This document shows, one piece after another, positions 61,160 to 61,237 of a stretch of 61,237 nt of DNA. Each line of letters starts with the position of its first letter. The first letter of the stretch is position 1. The DNA is taken from contig NZ_LT727812.1 in the NCBI RefSeq assembly GCF_900162665.1, positions 282,246-343,482 on the forward strand, written 5' to 3'. Below the pieces are notes generated by a model that saw only the letters and a list, made by a program, of their open reading frames with translations, made no database searches and was not told the origin of the DNA. Position numbers and translations under genes: made by a program. This stretch comes from Oceanobacillus sojae (lineage in GTDB: Bacteria; Bacillota; Bacilli; Bacillales; Amphibacillaceae).

Positions 61160-61237
61160 TTAGCTATTTTGAACTCGCATTTTAATCCAATTTATAATCC
61201 CGCCGGCCAGCAGAATGTCAAGATGCCGCTTCGTCAA
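61160..61237 (-). CDS. C-terminal end of a gene cut by the window edge
   Basis: 25 codons and a stop on the - strand, ending ILLAGGIINWIKMRVQNS. The AGG-x2-NWIK pattern resembles the C-terminus of aconitase-family small subunits (LeuD type), but the piece is too short to be sure. An open frame to the window edge is its main support. Confidence 0.4.
   Translation of the reverse strand: MTKRHLDILLAGGIINWIKMRVQNS

Overview
The window looks like chromosomal DNA of a low-GC, spore-forming member of the Bacillaceae. Gene order matches the region of the Bacillus subtilis chromosome from recJ/apt through ruvAB, obg, mreBCD/minCD, valS, hem, lon/clpX/tig to gerM. Two glycine-betaine-type (BCCT) transporters and the protein style suggest a halotolerant relative such as Oceanobacillus or Virgibacillus; the genus is inference. 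Almost all of it is conserved core genome. No phage, insertion-sequence transposase or CRISPR array is visible.

Layout. 1-545 is a dispersed structured repeat cut by the window edge. 601-6670 (- strand) holds apt, recJ, a LapA-type membrane protein, secDF and comN. 6901-8937 (+) holds spoVB and a four-helix membrane protein. 9004-13379 (-) is yajC-tgt-queA-DUF2905-ruvB-ruvA. 13401-14218 is a second, intact copy of the repeat, with 15-bp terminal inverted repeats and nested hairpins. 14265-16845 (-) holds yebC, a YhcN/YlaJ lipoprotein and safA. 17320-21097 (+) is a tandem pair of BCCT transporters. 21318-25280 (-) is rplU-prp-rpmA-spo0B-obgE-pheA with an L21 leader. 25594-27226 (+) is spoIVFA-spoIVFB. 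27281-34703 (-) is folC, a spoIIB-like SPOR gene, radC, mreBCD and minCD. 34761-36502 (+) is a pair of RimK-like ATP-grasp ligases. 36548-39520 (-) is valS with a T-box leader. 39712-42141 holds a small membrane protein (+) and ysxE, spoVID (-). 42336-47799 (-) is hemA-hemC-hemD-hemB-hemL with a PerR-like box. 48269-56065 holds a LiaF-like membrane protein (+) and engB, lon, clpX, tig and a TPR gene (-). Then come tRNA-Arg and tRNA-Gly, ysnB, rdgB, rph, gerM, a tiny zinc-binding gene and the C-terminal end of one further gene.

How the genes work together. Several genes serve sporulation: spoVB (cortex), spo0B (phosphorelay), spoIVFA/FB (pro-sigma-K processing), spoIIB (engulfment), safA and spoVID (interacting coat morphogens), ysxE, the coxA-like lipoprotein and gerM. 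Others serve envelope growth and division (mreBCD, minCD), protein export (secDF, yajC), tRNA queuosine (tgt, queA), recombination (ruvAB, recJ, radC), heme synthesis, and protein quality control (lon, clpX, tig). Compared with B. subtilis, the positions normally held by bofC, pheB, comC, maf, hemX and lonB are empty.

Most unusual signals. The best candidate for something under-described is the family of large structured repeats (three copies or remnants here), one carrying a 58-bp insert with twin hairpins sharing the same loop. Others are a second repeat family with conserved ends, an orphan ATP-grasp pair, and a small reading frame interrupted at an A6 tract near the right end. Many start codons were moved downstream to the site with a proper ribosome-binding site.
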